Positions 18,169 through 26,451 of a stretch of 64,000 bases of DNA are shown one piece after another. The notes beneath the pieces were generated by a model. That model was given only the letters and a program-made list of their open reading frames with translations, had not been told where the DNA came from and did not search any database. Position 1 is the first letter of the stretch; every line of letters begins with the position of its first letter. Source of the stretch: an uncultured Pseudomonadota bacterium (GTDB lineage Bacteria; Myxococcota_A; UBA796; GCA-2862545); the NCBI GenBank assembly GCA_913061235.1, contig CAJXTB010000030.1:1-64000 (forward strand), read 5' to 3'. Both the position numbers and the translations under genes were made by a program.

Positions 18169-19283
18169 TGCAGCCACGCTTTCGACCGACCGTAGCCGAG
18201 GTCAACCTCGACGCTATCTGCCGCAACTTTGCGACACTGCGGACTCATGCCCGGCAGGGGTCTCGTATGCTCGCGGCGCTAAAGGCCGATGCGTACGGTC
18301 ATGGGGCCCCACAGGTCGCACGGGCGCTCGCTGCGGCTGGATGTGAGTGGTTTGGTGTGGCGAGTGTTGAAGAGGGCTTGGAGCTCCGCGCTAGCGGCAT
18401 TGCCCAGCCCATCCTGCTGTTGAGCGGGGCGGGACGGACGGGCATGGAAACCTCGGTCGTGAACGAGCTCACGAACGTGATCTATGATGTTGGTACAGCT
18501 CTTCGCCTAAACGAAGTGGCGGCACGCCAACAGCGAATCGTGCCCATTCACATCAAGATAGACACGGGCATGGGGCGCCTCGGCGTGATGCCGTCGGAGT
18601 GGGCGCTCTTCCTTGACGCGATTGGCGCATGCTCATCGCTACATATTGAAGGCTTGCTTACGCATTTTTCCCATGCAGACGAGAGCCCCAAGCGCACCGC
18701 AGAGCAGGTGGAATGCTTCGAGACAGCGATTGCAGCTGTCCATGCTCGTGGATGGAAGCCAACCTTCGTTCATGCCGACAACTCCGCTGGCACCCTTGGA
18801 TTCGAGCACCGCTACAACATGGCTCGCCCAGGAATTGCGCTGTACGGGCCGGCACCTGGACCGTCGTTTGAGCCGCTTGAAGCCGCTCTGACGCTGCGGA
18901 CGGAGGTATTGTTCACCAAACACATTCCAGCCGGAACGCCCGTTTCGTACGCCGGAACGTGGACTAGCAAGCGTCCAACCCAGCTCGCGGTCTTGCCGAT
19001 TGGTTATGCCGACGGCTACCCACGTGTGCTGGGCGGACGAGCGCACGTTCTCGTCCATGGCCAGCGCGCACCGATTCGCGGAAGAGTGTGCATGGACCTG
19101 ACAATGGTCGACGTCACAGACATCCAAGGCAATGTTGAAGAGGGCACCCCTGTTGTGCTGATTGGTGCTCAAGGAGACGCCCGCATTGACGTGACGGAGC
19201 TAGCAGACTTAGCGGGCACCATCTCCTACGAAGTGCTCACCGGACTGACCGCTCGCGTGCCCCGCACCTGGGAAATGCTGTGA
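18168..19283 (+). CDS. alr: Alanine racemase
   Basis: PLP enzyme that interconverts L- and D-alanine for peptidoglycan. The PLP-binding lysine is K39 in ALKADAYGHG, and the opposite catalytic tyrosine is Y261 in VSYAGTW, with the downstream PIGYADGYPR motif. The length of 371 residues is normal. Its ATG overlaps the stop of the preceding barrel gene (TAATG) and its stop overlaps the GTG of the permease gene by four bases, so all are probably read from one message. Confidence 0.96.
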   Translation: MQPRFRPTVAEVNLDAICRNFATLRTHARQGSRMLAALKADAYGHGAPQVARALAAAGCEWFGVASVEEGLELRASGIAQPILLLSGAGRTGMETSVVNELTNVIYDVGTALRLNEVAARQQRIVPIHIKIDTGMGRLGVMPSEWALFLDAIGACSSLHIEGLLTHFSHADESPKRTAEQVECFETAIAAVHARGWKPTFVHADNSAGTLGFEHRYNMARPGIALYGPAPGPSFEPLEAALTLRTEVLFTKHIPAGTPVSYAGTWTSKRPTQLAVLPIGYADGYPRVLGGRAHVLVHGQRAPIRGRVCMDLTMVDVTDIQGNVEEGTPVVLIGAQGDARIDVTELADLAGTISYEVLTGLTARVPRTWEML

Positions 19284-20053
19284 TTACGCGCATCGTAGAG
19301 TGGATAGGGCGGCTCATCCTTGGGCCAATCGAGGAGCTGGGGCGTGGCGTGCGCATCCTGTGGGGGGGACTGAGCAACGTCTTCATTCGTCCGTTTCGCC
19401 TGCGTCTCATCATCCAGCAGATGGAGTTCATTGGCATTCAGTCACTGCCCATCATCGTGCTTGCTGGGTTCTTCACGGGTGCTGTGTTCGCGCTGCAGTC
19501 GTTCCGCGCCTTCTCGCTGTTTGGCGCAGAGAGCATGGTGGGGGGAACGGTAGGGGTCGCGCTGACTCGGGAGCTAGGACCTACGCTGACCGGCCTTCTC
19601 GTTGCGGGTCGTGCGGGGTCAGCCATTGCCGCAGAGATCGGGTCCATGCGCGTCTCCGAGCAGATCGACGCACTAGACGCCATGGCCACCGACCCCATCA
19701 ACTACCTCATCAAGCCGCGACTCATTGCGGCCATGATTGTCACCCCCATGCTCACCGCCATCTTCGACTTGGTCGGTATCGTTGGGGCGTGGGCGGTCTG
19801 TGTGAAGCTGCTCGGTCAGAGCGAGCCGGCCTTCATGGTGCGACTGCTCGACTGGGTCGACTTCGACGACTTCGCTGGCGGCATCTTCAAGGGTCTTATC
19901 TTCGGCACCATCATTGGAACTGTCGCCTGCTACAAGGGCTTTTACACCAAGGGCGGCGCACGTGGCGTTGGTCAGGCCACGACCTCTTCGGTCGTCGTCG
20001 CCTCCGTTCTGATCTTGACCGCCAACTACTTCATCGCATGGGTGCTTGAATGA
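19280..20053 (+). CDS. mlaE: MlaE-family ABC transporter permease
   Basis: Integral inner-membrane subunit of a lipid-transporting ABC system, 257 residues with five to six hydrophobic segments. The family signature is clear: LAGFFTGAVFALQ, TRELGPTLTGLLVAGRAGSAIAAEIGSM-like core, and EQIDALDAMATDP, which contacts the ATPase. It starts with GTG inside the alr stop. The ATPase gene follows with a 4-base overlap. The MCE substrate-binding subunit (MlaD) normally found next to these two is absent here, so it must be encoded elsewhere or a different partner is used. Confidence 0.93.
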   Translation: MITRIVEWIGRLILGPIEELGRGVRILWGGLSNVFIRPFRLRLIIQQMEFIGIQSLPIIVLAGFFTGAVFALQSFRAFSLFGAESMVGGTVGVALTRELGPTLTGLLVAGRAGSAIAAEIGSMRVSEQIDALDAMATDPINYLIKPRLIAAMIVTPMLTAIFDLVGIVGAWAVCVKLLGQSEPAFMVRLLDWVDFDDFAGGIFKGLIFGTIIGTVACYKGFYTKGGARGVGQATTSSVVVASVLILTANYFIAWVLE

Positions 20054-20868
20054 GCCAACGGTCTGCCCCCCCCGACGACCCCCAGGCCGAAGCGGAAGAC
20101 CCGGTCACCGGAGAACCGGGTGCCATCGTCTACTCAGACGTGCACAAGGCTTTCGGAGACTTCAAGGTATTGAAGGGCTTGGACCTCATTATTCCTCGTG
20201 GGAAAATCACCGTAATTATCGGGCGCAGCGGCACCGGAAAGTCGGTGACGATGAAGCATGTCATGGGCCTGCTGCGATGTGACAAGGGCAACATCTGGGT
20301 CGGCAAGGACGAGCTGACGAGCATGGGGGACCGTCGGCTGCGAAAGGTTCGCGACCGCTTCGGCATTGTGTTTCAGCACGCCGCCTTGTTCGACTCCATG
20401 AACGTGTTCGACAACATCTGTTTTCCGCTGCGCGAGCACACCCGCATGAGCAACCGCGAGATGAAGGCGAAGGTGACGGACCTGTTGGGCTTGGTGGGAC
20501 TGTCCGGTACTGAGACGCGCATGCCAAGTGAGCTGTCAGGTGGCATGAAGAAGCGGGTAGGGCTCGCGCGCGCCTTGGCCCGTGACCCCGAGTTCCTGTT
20601 GTATGACGAGCCTACAACGGGCCTCGACCCAATTCTCTCGGCGGCAATGGACGAGCTGATTGTGACGACTCACAAGGCGAAGCCCGGCTTGACGAGTGTC
20701 ATCATCTCGCACGACATTCGCGCGGTCATGCACATTGCCGACAAGATGGTCATGCTATACGAAGGCGTCGTGTACGACGAAGGGACGCCCGAGCACTTCG
20801 AGACCAGCGACGATGCGCTCATTAAGCAGTTCATCGCCGGTAGCCTTATCGGCCCAATGAGCGTCTAG
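20050..20868 (+). CDS. mlaF: MlaF-family ABC transporter ATPase
   Basis: Cytoplasmic ATPase partner of the MlaE permease, 272 residues. Walker A is GRSGTGKS, the Q-loop is VFQHAALFDS, the ABC signature is LSGGMKKRVGLARAL, Walker B LLYDEPTTGLD and the switch histidine is in ISHDI. The LSGGMKKR form is typical of MlaF/MCE-associated ATPases. It overlaps mlaE by ATGA and ends two bases from the convergent redoxin gene. Together with alr this forms an envelope-biogenesis operon. Confidence 0.94.
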   Translation: MSQRSAPPDDPQAEAEDPVTGEPGAIVYSDVHKAFGDFKVLKGLDLIIPRGKITVIIGRSGTGKSVTMKHVMGLLRCDKGNIWVGKDELTSMGDRRLRKVRDRFGIVFQHAALFDSMNVFDNICFPLREHTRMSNREMKAKVTDLLGLVGLSGTETRMPSELSGGMKKRVGLARALARDPEFLLYDEPTTGLDPILSAAMDELIVTTHKAKPGLTSVIISHDIRAVMHIADKMVMLYEGVVYDEGTPEHFETSDDALIKQFIAGSLIGPMSV

Positions 20869-20870
20869 AC

Positions 20871-21458
20871 CTACTCTTCAGGAGCCGTGTCAATGGCCAG
20901 CTGCTCAATGCTGTTGGCGTCAAACGGCCAGTTGTCGAGTGAGACGATGCGCAGCTCGCGGTCGAGCAATGGCAAGGTCGGAAAGCCGCCCTGCAGCATG
21001 GGGGACTGACTCTCGCTGATGTCGGCCAGAATTGGGTGGGTCACACCATATTCGTCGACCCACTCATTGGCCGCTTCTACACTTGAGGGGCCCTCATTGG
21101 CCTGAAGCATGACCTCTAGGATGACGGCGCCTGACTCTGCGAGGTCAACCGAGGCGGCCTCGACTTCCGGCGCTTCCTCTTGGCACGGACCACACCATTG
21201 GGCGAACAGGACAAGCTGAACAACCTGTCCGTAGAACTGGTACAGCTCGACGTCATCACCGTGTTGGTCCCGCAGCGTGAAGTTCGGAACAACGTCGCCC
21301 ATTCCAATGCCTGTGGGCTGCGAACCGTCTTGGTAGGCCTGGGGCAAAGCTTCCACTGTGGTGTGGTACCAGAGGTTCTCAGGACCGTATGGGGTGGGTT
21401 CTTTCGTACAGGCGACCAGCGCTACGATTCCGAGGGTAGCGAATGCAATGCGAACCAA
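20871..21458 (-). CDS. Thioredoxin-fold (TlpA/redoxin) lipoprotein, WCGPC type
   Basis: Predicted periplasmic lipoprotein of 195 residues with lipobox LVAC (Cys17). The redoxin domain has the active site WCGPC (about residues 88-92) and the cis-proline segment GFPTLPLLD. The TTG start is supported by GGAGG six bases upstream. It is clearly paralogous to the next gene: both share PYGPENxWxH after the lipobox and VELYQFYG before the active site. A role in extracytoplasmic disulfide reduction or peroxide handling is likely, but no partner is nearby. Confidence 0.82.
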   Translation of the reverse strand: MVRIAFATLGIVALVACTKEPTPYGPENLWYHTTVEALPQAYQDGSQPTGIGMGDVVPNFTLRDQHGDDVELYQFYGQVVQLVLFAQWCGPCQEEAPEVEAASVDLAESGAVILEVMLQANEGPSSVEAANEWVDEYGVTHPILADISESQSPMLQGGFPTLPLLDRELRIVSLDNWPFDANSIEQLAIDTAPEE

Positions 21459-21539
21459 GAGGGACCTCCAATGGCAAACGCTAACCTGTACCCAGCTGTC
21501 GTGGCTACAGTGCTGGTCGAGTGCTGCGGCGGTCGCCGG

Positions 21540-22127
21540 CTATTGCTCGGGTCGCGTTGTGACGGCGAGATTCTCAAACTGGTCGAGGTCTAGTGGCCAC
21601 GCGTCGACGTCTTTGAAGCGCAGCTGCCGGTCGAGCAGTGGCAGGGTGGGGAATCCGCCATGCAGCAAGGCCTCGGTCTCCAATGCGGAGTCCGCTAGGA
21701 CGGGGTGGTCTGCACCGGACCGCTCAGCCCAGCGCTCAGAATGCTCAACACGCGCCTCACCGCCTCGGGACTCAAGCATGACTTCCAGCACAATGGCGCC
21801 ATGTTCCTCAAGGTCACGAGAGGCGGCAGCGAGCTGGGGGGCGTCTCGACGGCAGGGCGGGCACCATGCAGCGAATAGTGAGATCTGGACCACCATTCCG
21901 TAGAATTGGTACAGCTCCACCTCGTCTCCAAACTGGTCCCGAAGCCGCATGTTGGGGGCAACGTCGCCCTCCGCAAGTCCTGTGGAGACCGAACCATCAA
22001 TGTACTCGTCAGGCATGTCCCGCATGTCCGCGTGGAACCACGAATTCTCTGGACCATAGGGCTGCGGTTGGGCGGTGCACGCCCCGGCAAGCGGGAGTGC
22101 AGCGAACAGAACGGCTGTACGAAACAT
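21540..22127 (-). CDS. Thioredoxin-fold (TlpA/redoxin) lipoprotein, WCPPC type
   Basis: Lipoprotein of 195 residues (lipobox LAGAC) paralogous to the downstream gene at 20871. The active site is WCPPC rather than WCGPC, a form common in TlpA/ResA-like proteins; the cis-proline is in GFPTLPLLD. The ATG at 22127 is chosen over a GTG nine bases upstream because AGGTGG precedes it. Eighty-one bases separate the two copies. The change in the CXXC dipeptide suggests the duplicates have different redox potentials or partners (inference). Confidence 0.82.
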   Translation of the reverse strand: MFRTAVLFAALPLAGACTAQPQPYGPENSWFHADMRDMPDEYIDGSVSTGLAEGDVAPNMRLRDQFGDEVELYQFYGMVVQISLFAAWCPPCRRDAPQLAAASRDLEEHGAIVLEVMLESRGGEARVEHSERWAERSGADHPVLADSALETEALLHGGFPTLPLLDRQLRFKDVDAWPLDLDQFENLAVTTRPEQ

Positions 22128-22239
22128 GGGACCCACCTGGAGGCACTCTCACCCCCGGCAGTGGTCGGCGAGCTCGGCATCCACTGTGTCCATCGGGCCG
22201 AAGCGGGCAATTCATTAGGAGCAGTTGCGCGGCCAGCAC

Positions 22240-22264
22240 GAAGGCTGGGGTCCTACCAGCCTTC
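22240..22264. repeat. Perfect 9-bp inverted repeat across a stop codon
   Basis: GAAGGCTGG at 22240-22248 pairs with CCAGCCTTC at 22256-22264 around a 7-base loop. It covers the stop codon of the leftward gene starting near 22942. No T-run follows on either strand, so it is not a standard intrinsic terminator; it could protect the mRNA end. Confidence 0.45.
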
Positions 22265-22942
22265 CCACCCTGGCCAGGCCTCTTCAGGCTCGTCCCAGTG
22301 GTCGTGTGCGGCAAACTCGGCCAGCAGAAGGGCCTGGCGTGTTTCGTTGGTTGTGTACACGGAAGTCCTGTGGCGGAATGCGGTGTACCAAGGCGTCAAC
22401 CACTGCCAATACAAGTCGTTCTTGCTTGTGGTCGCCCGGACGGCGTGGGTCAGCCACTCACGCATATCGTCCGCCGACAACGTAAAGTGCAGGCTGGCAA
22501 TGGCATGGTGGCCCGCCGCCCACATCCACTCGCTGTTGATGTGGACCGCAGTAAAGTCGCCATGCGGCAAGCTGAAGTGCAGCAGGTTGTCGACCTCAAG
22601 GGCGAGCTGGAGCACCCAATCCCGCGCGCGACGGCGGCGCAAGGTCCACCAGGTGACGGGCCAGAACAGAGCAGCGAGTAGGTGGGCTTCAGCAGTCGCT
22701 TGAGGGACCAACACTGCATCGGCCTGGGCTGCATCGAGGGTCAGCTCCACATCCACCGAGCGGCCGTCGTCGTCAAACGCCTGCGCCTGCTCTTCCGCAA
22801 CAACAATGAGGCCGGACGCGCCTGGCGTGCGCACTCGAACCGTGCGGACACAGTCACGGAGAAGGTCTGGATGACGCTGGCAGAGCTGGGCAGCAAAGGA
22901 CATGCAGCGCCATAACGGTGCAGCGCGATACAGGTTTGTCAT
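22253..22942 (-). CDS. Hypothetical protein
   Basis: Protein of 229 residues from the ATG at 22942; an alternative ATG at 22903 gives 216. I do not recognise a family. It is rich in Trp and His in the second half (SEWMWAAGHHAIASLHFTL, LYWQWLTPWYTAF), has a short hydrophobic stretch followed by basic residues (FWPVTWWTLRRRRARDW) that may touch the membrane, and shows no signal peptide. With the longer start, its ATG and the ATG of the divergent response regulator overlap within one CATG. Being divergent from a two-component system, it may be one of its targets (inference). Confidence 0.55.
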   Translation of the reverse strand: MTNLYRAAPLWRCMSFAAQLCQRHPDLLRDCVRTVRVRTPGASGLIVVAEEQAQAFDDDGRSVDVELTLDAAQADAVLVPQATAEAHLLAALFWPVTWWTLRRRRARDWVLQLALEVDNLLHFSLPHGDFTAVHINSEWMWAAGHHAIASLHFTLSADDMREWLTHAVRATTSKNDLYWQWLTPWYTAFRHRTSVYTTNETRQALLLAEFAAHDHWDEPEEAWPGWEGW

Positions 22943-23627
22943 GCACACAGTCTTAGTGGTGGACGATGACGAGCGGCTTCGTGACCTTCTCTCCGAGTAC
23001 CTAGGGTCTCGGGGGTTCCAGGTTGTGACCGCCAACGACGGAGAGCAGGGTATTCAGGCGGTTCAGGCCGGCGGAATTGATGCGGTGGTCTTGGACGTCA
23101 TGATGCCCGGAATGGATGGGTTTGAGGTGTTGCGCCGGCTGCGGCCCATCTCCACAGTGCCGCTCATCATGCTGACGGCTCGGGGAGATGACTTCGACCG
23201 AATCGTCGGACTCGAGTTGGGTGCGGACGACTACCTACCAAAGCCGTTCAATCCACGTGAATTGCTGGCTCGACTTCAGGCCATCTTGCGTCGAAGCACC
23301 GCGGCAGTGTCGGAGAATACCGCGGTTCATGCAGGGCCCATTCGGGTGGATCCTGACACGCGGGAAGTACACATGGATGGCGAGCGTATTGCGCTCACCA
23401 CGACTGAGTTCGAGATCTTGCGCGTACTGGTCAGCCAGGCCGGGCGTGTCGTTCCACGTGAACGACTGATGGAGATGGCTCGGGGTAGCGACTATGCGAG
23501 CTTTGAGCGTTCCATTGACGTCCACGTATCGCGCATTCGCAAGAAGCTCGGTGACGACTCCAAAGACCCGCGGTTCCTCAAGACCGTTCGTGGAGTCGGC
23601 TACACCATTGTGCGGCCTTCCACGTGA
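22941..23627 (+). CDS. OmpR/PhoB-type response regulator
   Basis: DNA-binding response regulator of 228 residues. The receiver domain has the acidic pair DDD at 8-10, phospho-acceptor D52 in VLDVMMPGMDG, and K101 in LPKPFNP. The C-terminal winged helix ends in the typical SIDVHVSRIRKKLGDD and RGVGYTIVRP. The ATG at 22941 is chosen because MHTVLVVDDD is the normal N-terminus. The partner kinase gene follows with a GTGA overlap. It resembles CpxR-type regulators, but the signal is unknown. Confidence 0.93.
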   Translation: MHTVLVVDDDERLRDLLSEYLGSRGFQVVTANDGEQGIQAVQAGGIDAVVLDVMMPGMDGFEVLRRLRPISTVPLIMLTARGDDFDRIVGLELGADDYLPKPFNPRELLARLQAILRRSTAAVSENTAVHAGPIRVDPDTREVHMDGERIALTTTEFEILRVLVSQAGRVVPRERLMEMARGSDYASFERSIDVHVSRIRKKLGDDSKDPRFLKTVRGVGYTIVRPST

Positions 23628-24865
23628 GTCTGCGCGGCCGAATCACCCTCGCTATTGTTGCTCTAGCGGTTCTGGCACTGGTTGTTGGTGGCGGGCTGAC
23701 CCAGCGCCTTGTGGTGCGGCCCCTTGCTGACAACGCCCGGGCTGCGTTCGCGGCCCAAGCGCACTTTGTCGGCCTGCGCCTGGAGCGAGGCGAGTCTGCT
23801 GACGAGCTGGAAGCAACCTTTGACGTAGACATTCGGACAGTTGAGGCTCCGCCCGCTGGGGCGCGGGACATTGCAGCATCGGATTCCCGTCGGGGCAGAC
23901 GTCGTGGGCGAGTGGTTGCGGCGCCTCGAGGACCGGAGCTGTTCGTGCGGACGCGCTCGGGTTGGATTGGCGTCAAGCCGGAGCTGGACCTCGACCGTCC
24001 TGGGCAGCGATTGCTGCAGGTGATGCTGTTTGGTGGTGTGGTCTTGATCAGCTTGGCCTTCGCCATTGCCTCCGCATCCACCCGGCCCATCGAGCGTATG
24101 CGTCGGGCCATGGAGACGGTGTCGCGCGGTGACCTCGACCACAGACTGCCAGAGTCAGGGAGCACGGAAGTGGTGTCGGTGGGCGTAGCCTTCAACGCCA
24201 TGACCGCTCGGGTGCAAGCGCTCCTCACAAGCGAGAAGGAGCTGCTGGCTGGGGTCTCTCACGAGCTACGAACGCCCCTCACTCGGCTACGCCTCGCCGT
24301 TGAGTTGCTCCGTGATTATGAGGTCCCGGACCGCCATCTCAACGGTATGGAAGGGGACTTGGCGGAGCTCGATGCCCTCATTGAGGAGCTTGTCGAGGTG
24401 TCACGCCTTCAGCTTGGCCAGTCGCCGCTTCAGCCATCGACCGTCGACTTGCTGACCTTGGCCCAGGAGATTGCCGCACCGCACGAGCGCGTCCATGTTC
24501 ACGGAGACTCGGTGATACGCACCGTGGACGAGCGACTCGTGCGCCGTGCTGTAGATAACGTCGTGCGGAACGCGCTGAGCTACGCTCCAGAGGGAACTGT
24601 GGACATTACCGTAGGCCCAGACGGCTTCACGATTGAGGACCGCGGACCCGGTGTACCACCCGCTGCGCTAAGCCGTTTGTTCGAGCCTTTTTACCGAGTA
24701 GACAGCAGTCGAAGCCGGGCTTCCGGCGGCACGGGTGTTGGCTTGCGCATTGTTCAGCAGGTGTGTGAGCTTCACGGGGGCACAGCAACAGCGAGCCTGC
24801 GTGCTGGGGGCGGACTTACAATTTGTCTGCGTCTACAGAGCGTACCGGCGGGTGGGCCTCGATGA
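23624..24865 (+). CDS. Sensor histidine kinase (HAMP, HisKA, HATPase)
   Basis: Inner-membrane kinase of 413 residues, partner of the preceding regulator. TM1 spans about 7-28, a periplasmic loop of about 100 residues follows, and TM2 lies around 133-152. A HAMP domain ends in GVAFNAMTARVQAL, the phospho-acceptor is H213 in VSHELRTPLTRL, and the ATP-binding domain shows the N-box RAVDNVVRNAL, G1 EDRGPGVP and G2 GGTGVGLRIV. The periplasmic loop has a basic patch (SRRGRRRGR). It starts with GTG overlapping the regulator stop. Its last 50 bases overlap tail-to-tail with the LOG-family gene. Confidence 0.92.
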   Translation: MSLRGRITLAIVALAVLALVVGGGLTQRLVVRPLADNARAAFAAQAHFVGLRLERGESADELEATFDVDIRTVEAPPAGARDIAASDSRRGRRRGRVVAAPRGPELFVRTRSGWIGVKPELDLDRPGQRLLQVMLFGGVVLISLAFAIASASTRPIERMRRAMETVSRGDLDHRLPESGSTEVVSVGVAFNAMTARVQALLTSEKELLAGVSHELRTPLTRLRLAVELLRDYEVPDRHLNGMEGDLAELDALIEELVEVSRLQLGQSPLQPSTVDLLTLAQEIAAPHERVHVHGDSVIRTVDERLVRRAVDNVVRNALSYAPEGTVDITVGPDGFTIEDRGPGVPPAALSRLFEPFYRVDSSRSRASGGTGVGLRIVQQVCELHGGTATASLRAGGGLTICLRLQSVPAGGPR

Positions 24866-26033
24866 AGGCCATGGCTTCCTCTGGAGTGTCCACAACACCA
24901 ACACTCTGCAGGTAGCGTCGCGTTCCGCCGAGCTTCTCAAGCAGTGGAATGACCGGCAAGGTCTCCGTCCAGAAGGTCCGTCCCAAGAACACCATGGGAC
25001 TGTATTCGCCAAGGGTCTCGTAGTGATTCTGGGTGGTGTCCTGGAAGACTTCTTGCACGGTCCCAGCACTTCCTGGTGTGTAGATGATGCCGTGCCGTGC
25101 GATTGTCACCAGGCCATCTTCTCGCACCGCATTGGCGAAATACTTGGCGATGTGAGTCGCGAATGGCGTGGCCGGCTCGTGCCCATACAGCCACGTGGGA
25201 ACGGCCAAGCTGACCTGACGCTCGCTGGTGGTACCAATCCTGCGTCGAACGCGCATGGCCGTCGAGAGCCAGCCGGCATCGTTGTACATTGGCTCTGCAG
25301 CGAGCTCGGCCAGGCAGTCGTCCAAGAAGGCGTCGTCGTAGTCGACCAACAGAGCGCCTAAGTGAGTTGCTTCCATTGCACCCGGGCCGCCGCCGCTGAC
25401 CGGTAGGTAGCCTTGCTTTGCGAGGCTGCGTCCAATCTGAACGACCTTGCGAAAGCCTGGGTCCGCTCTTGACAGAGCATGTCCGCCCATGACTGCGACA
25501 GCACGTGTCTCCGACGTGACCAGGTCGGCAATCGCATCACCCATCGCCAGGTCATGCAGGCGTCGCATCAGGCTCTCCACCAAGTTGGGGAGCTCCCGTC
25601 CGGTCTGTTTCCAGTGCCTGTAGATGCGGCTGTCTAGAGTCTTGCCGAACGTCTCAGGGCGCTCGATATCAAAGCCCGCATACAGCTCATCTGCGGTGTA
25701 CAGCTGGGCGCGGTAGGCGTTGTACGGTCGTTCATCAACGGAGGGAAAGACCGCCGCGCCTCGCGAGACAAGGTCAGCAGCACAGGCTGGAGGTGCGTCA
25801 CAGCCTAGAAAGACTGCGCCACTCACATCGCGGGTCTTCAGGACGTCGAGAACGTCGGTCAGCTCGACGCCCTGCACAATGGCGTCGCTCAGAGCGTGCC
25901 CAGACACGAGGTGTGCGATGAGCTGTTCTTCGGTGTGAATCTGGATGCGTTGGTTGGCCACGGTCGGCTCCGGGAATGGCGTGAGGTATACAACACCCGG
26001 AGCGTTCATGCCGACGACCTTGCTGACCTTCAT
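24816..26033 (-). CDS. LOG-family protein (nucleotide 5'-monophosphate glycosidase-like)
   Basis: Protein of about 405 residues from ATG 26033; ATG 26009 is an alternative. The C-terminal half has a Rossmann-type LOG domain with VMGGHAL, SGGGPGAMEATHLGA and YTPGSAGTVQEVFQD. The last replaces the usual PGGxGTxxE by PGSAGTVQE, so the first PGG glycine is a serine while the Thr and Glu remain. Family members cleave nucleoside monophosphates at the ribose-base bond (cytokinin-activating enzymes, PpnN). The length is nearer PpnN-type large members than to short LOG proteins. It is divergent from the coiled-coil gene at 26008, and its start codon region overlaps that gene. Confidence 0.75.
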   Translation of the reverse strand: MKVSKVVGMNAPGVVYLTPFPEPTVANQRIQIHTEEQLIAHLVSGHALSDAIVQGVELTDVLDVLKTRDVSGAVFLGCDAPPACAADLVSRGAAVFPSVDERPYNAYRAQLYTADELYAGFDIERPETFGKTLDSRIYRHWKQTGRELPNLVESLMRRLHDLAMGDAIADLVTSETRAVAVMGGHALSRADPGFRKVVQIGRSLAKQGYLPVSGGGPGAMEATHLGALLVDYDDAFLDDCLAELAAEPMYNDAGWLSTAMRVRRRIGTTSERQVSLAVPTWLYGHEPATPFATHIAKYFANAVREDGLVTIARHGIIYTPGSAGTVQEVFQDTTQNHYETLGEYSPMVFLGRTFWTETLPVIPLLEKLGGTRRYLQSVGVVDTPEEAMAFIEAHPPVRSVDADKL

Positions 26034-26451
26034 CTTCGTTGTGATCACCTGCCTATGTGCCCTAGGAACGGGCATGGCATTGGGGTGGTTTCTGCGTGGG
26101 CGAGAGGCTTTTCGCAAGAATCAGAGCTTGCATGCCCAGGCCTCGCACCATCTCGACACTGCCGACGCAGAGCGGGACAACGCCGTTGGCGAAGTCGAAG
26201 AAATCACCAAAGACATGCGTGAATTGGCTACTCAGTACCGTGAATTGCACGACGACTACGAGAAGTTGGGGGTAACCCACAAGTCAACCTTGCTTCAGCT
26301 CAGTGGCGTGGAAGACGAGCTTCGCGTGCAGCAAGAGAGCGCACGAATGGCGAGGGTCGAGGCTGGGGCAAACCGGCGCAAGATTGGCAATTTGGAAGGC
26401 GAGCTTCGCGCTTTACAGGTTGCAGTCGCCAAAGCGGCGAATCGCGAATGA
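26008..26451 (+). CDS. Single-pass membrane protein with long coiled coil
   Basis: Protein of 147 residues: one N-terminal transmembrane helix (about 4-27, LLTFIFVVITCLCALGTGMALGWF) followed by RGREAF and then about 110 charged, heptad-like residues predicted to be a coiled coil facing the cytoplasm. No family recognised; the layout recalls small LapA- or ZapG-like membrane-anchored coiled-coil proteins. GGAG lies five bases before the ATG at 26008, supporting this start. Its stop overlaps the ATG of the 1244-residue ATPase gene as ATGA, so it is the first gene of the operon leading to the MscS channel. Confidence 0.7.
   Translation: MPTTLLTFIFVVITCLCALGTGMALGWFLRGREAFRKNQSLHAQASHHLDTADAERDNAVGEVEEITKDMRELATQYRELHDDYEKLGVTHKSTLLQLSGVEDELRVQQESARMARVEAGANRRKIGNLEGELRALQVAVAKAANRE

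Noticed and set aside
22240-22264. Intrinsic terminator at the 9-bp inverted repeat
   Set aside because: The stem is good but no T-run follows on either strand.
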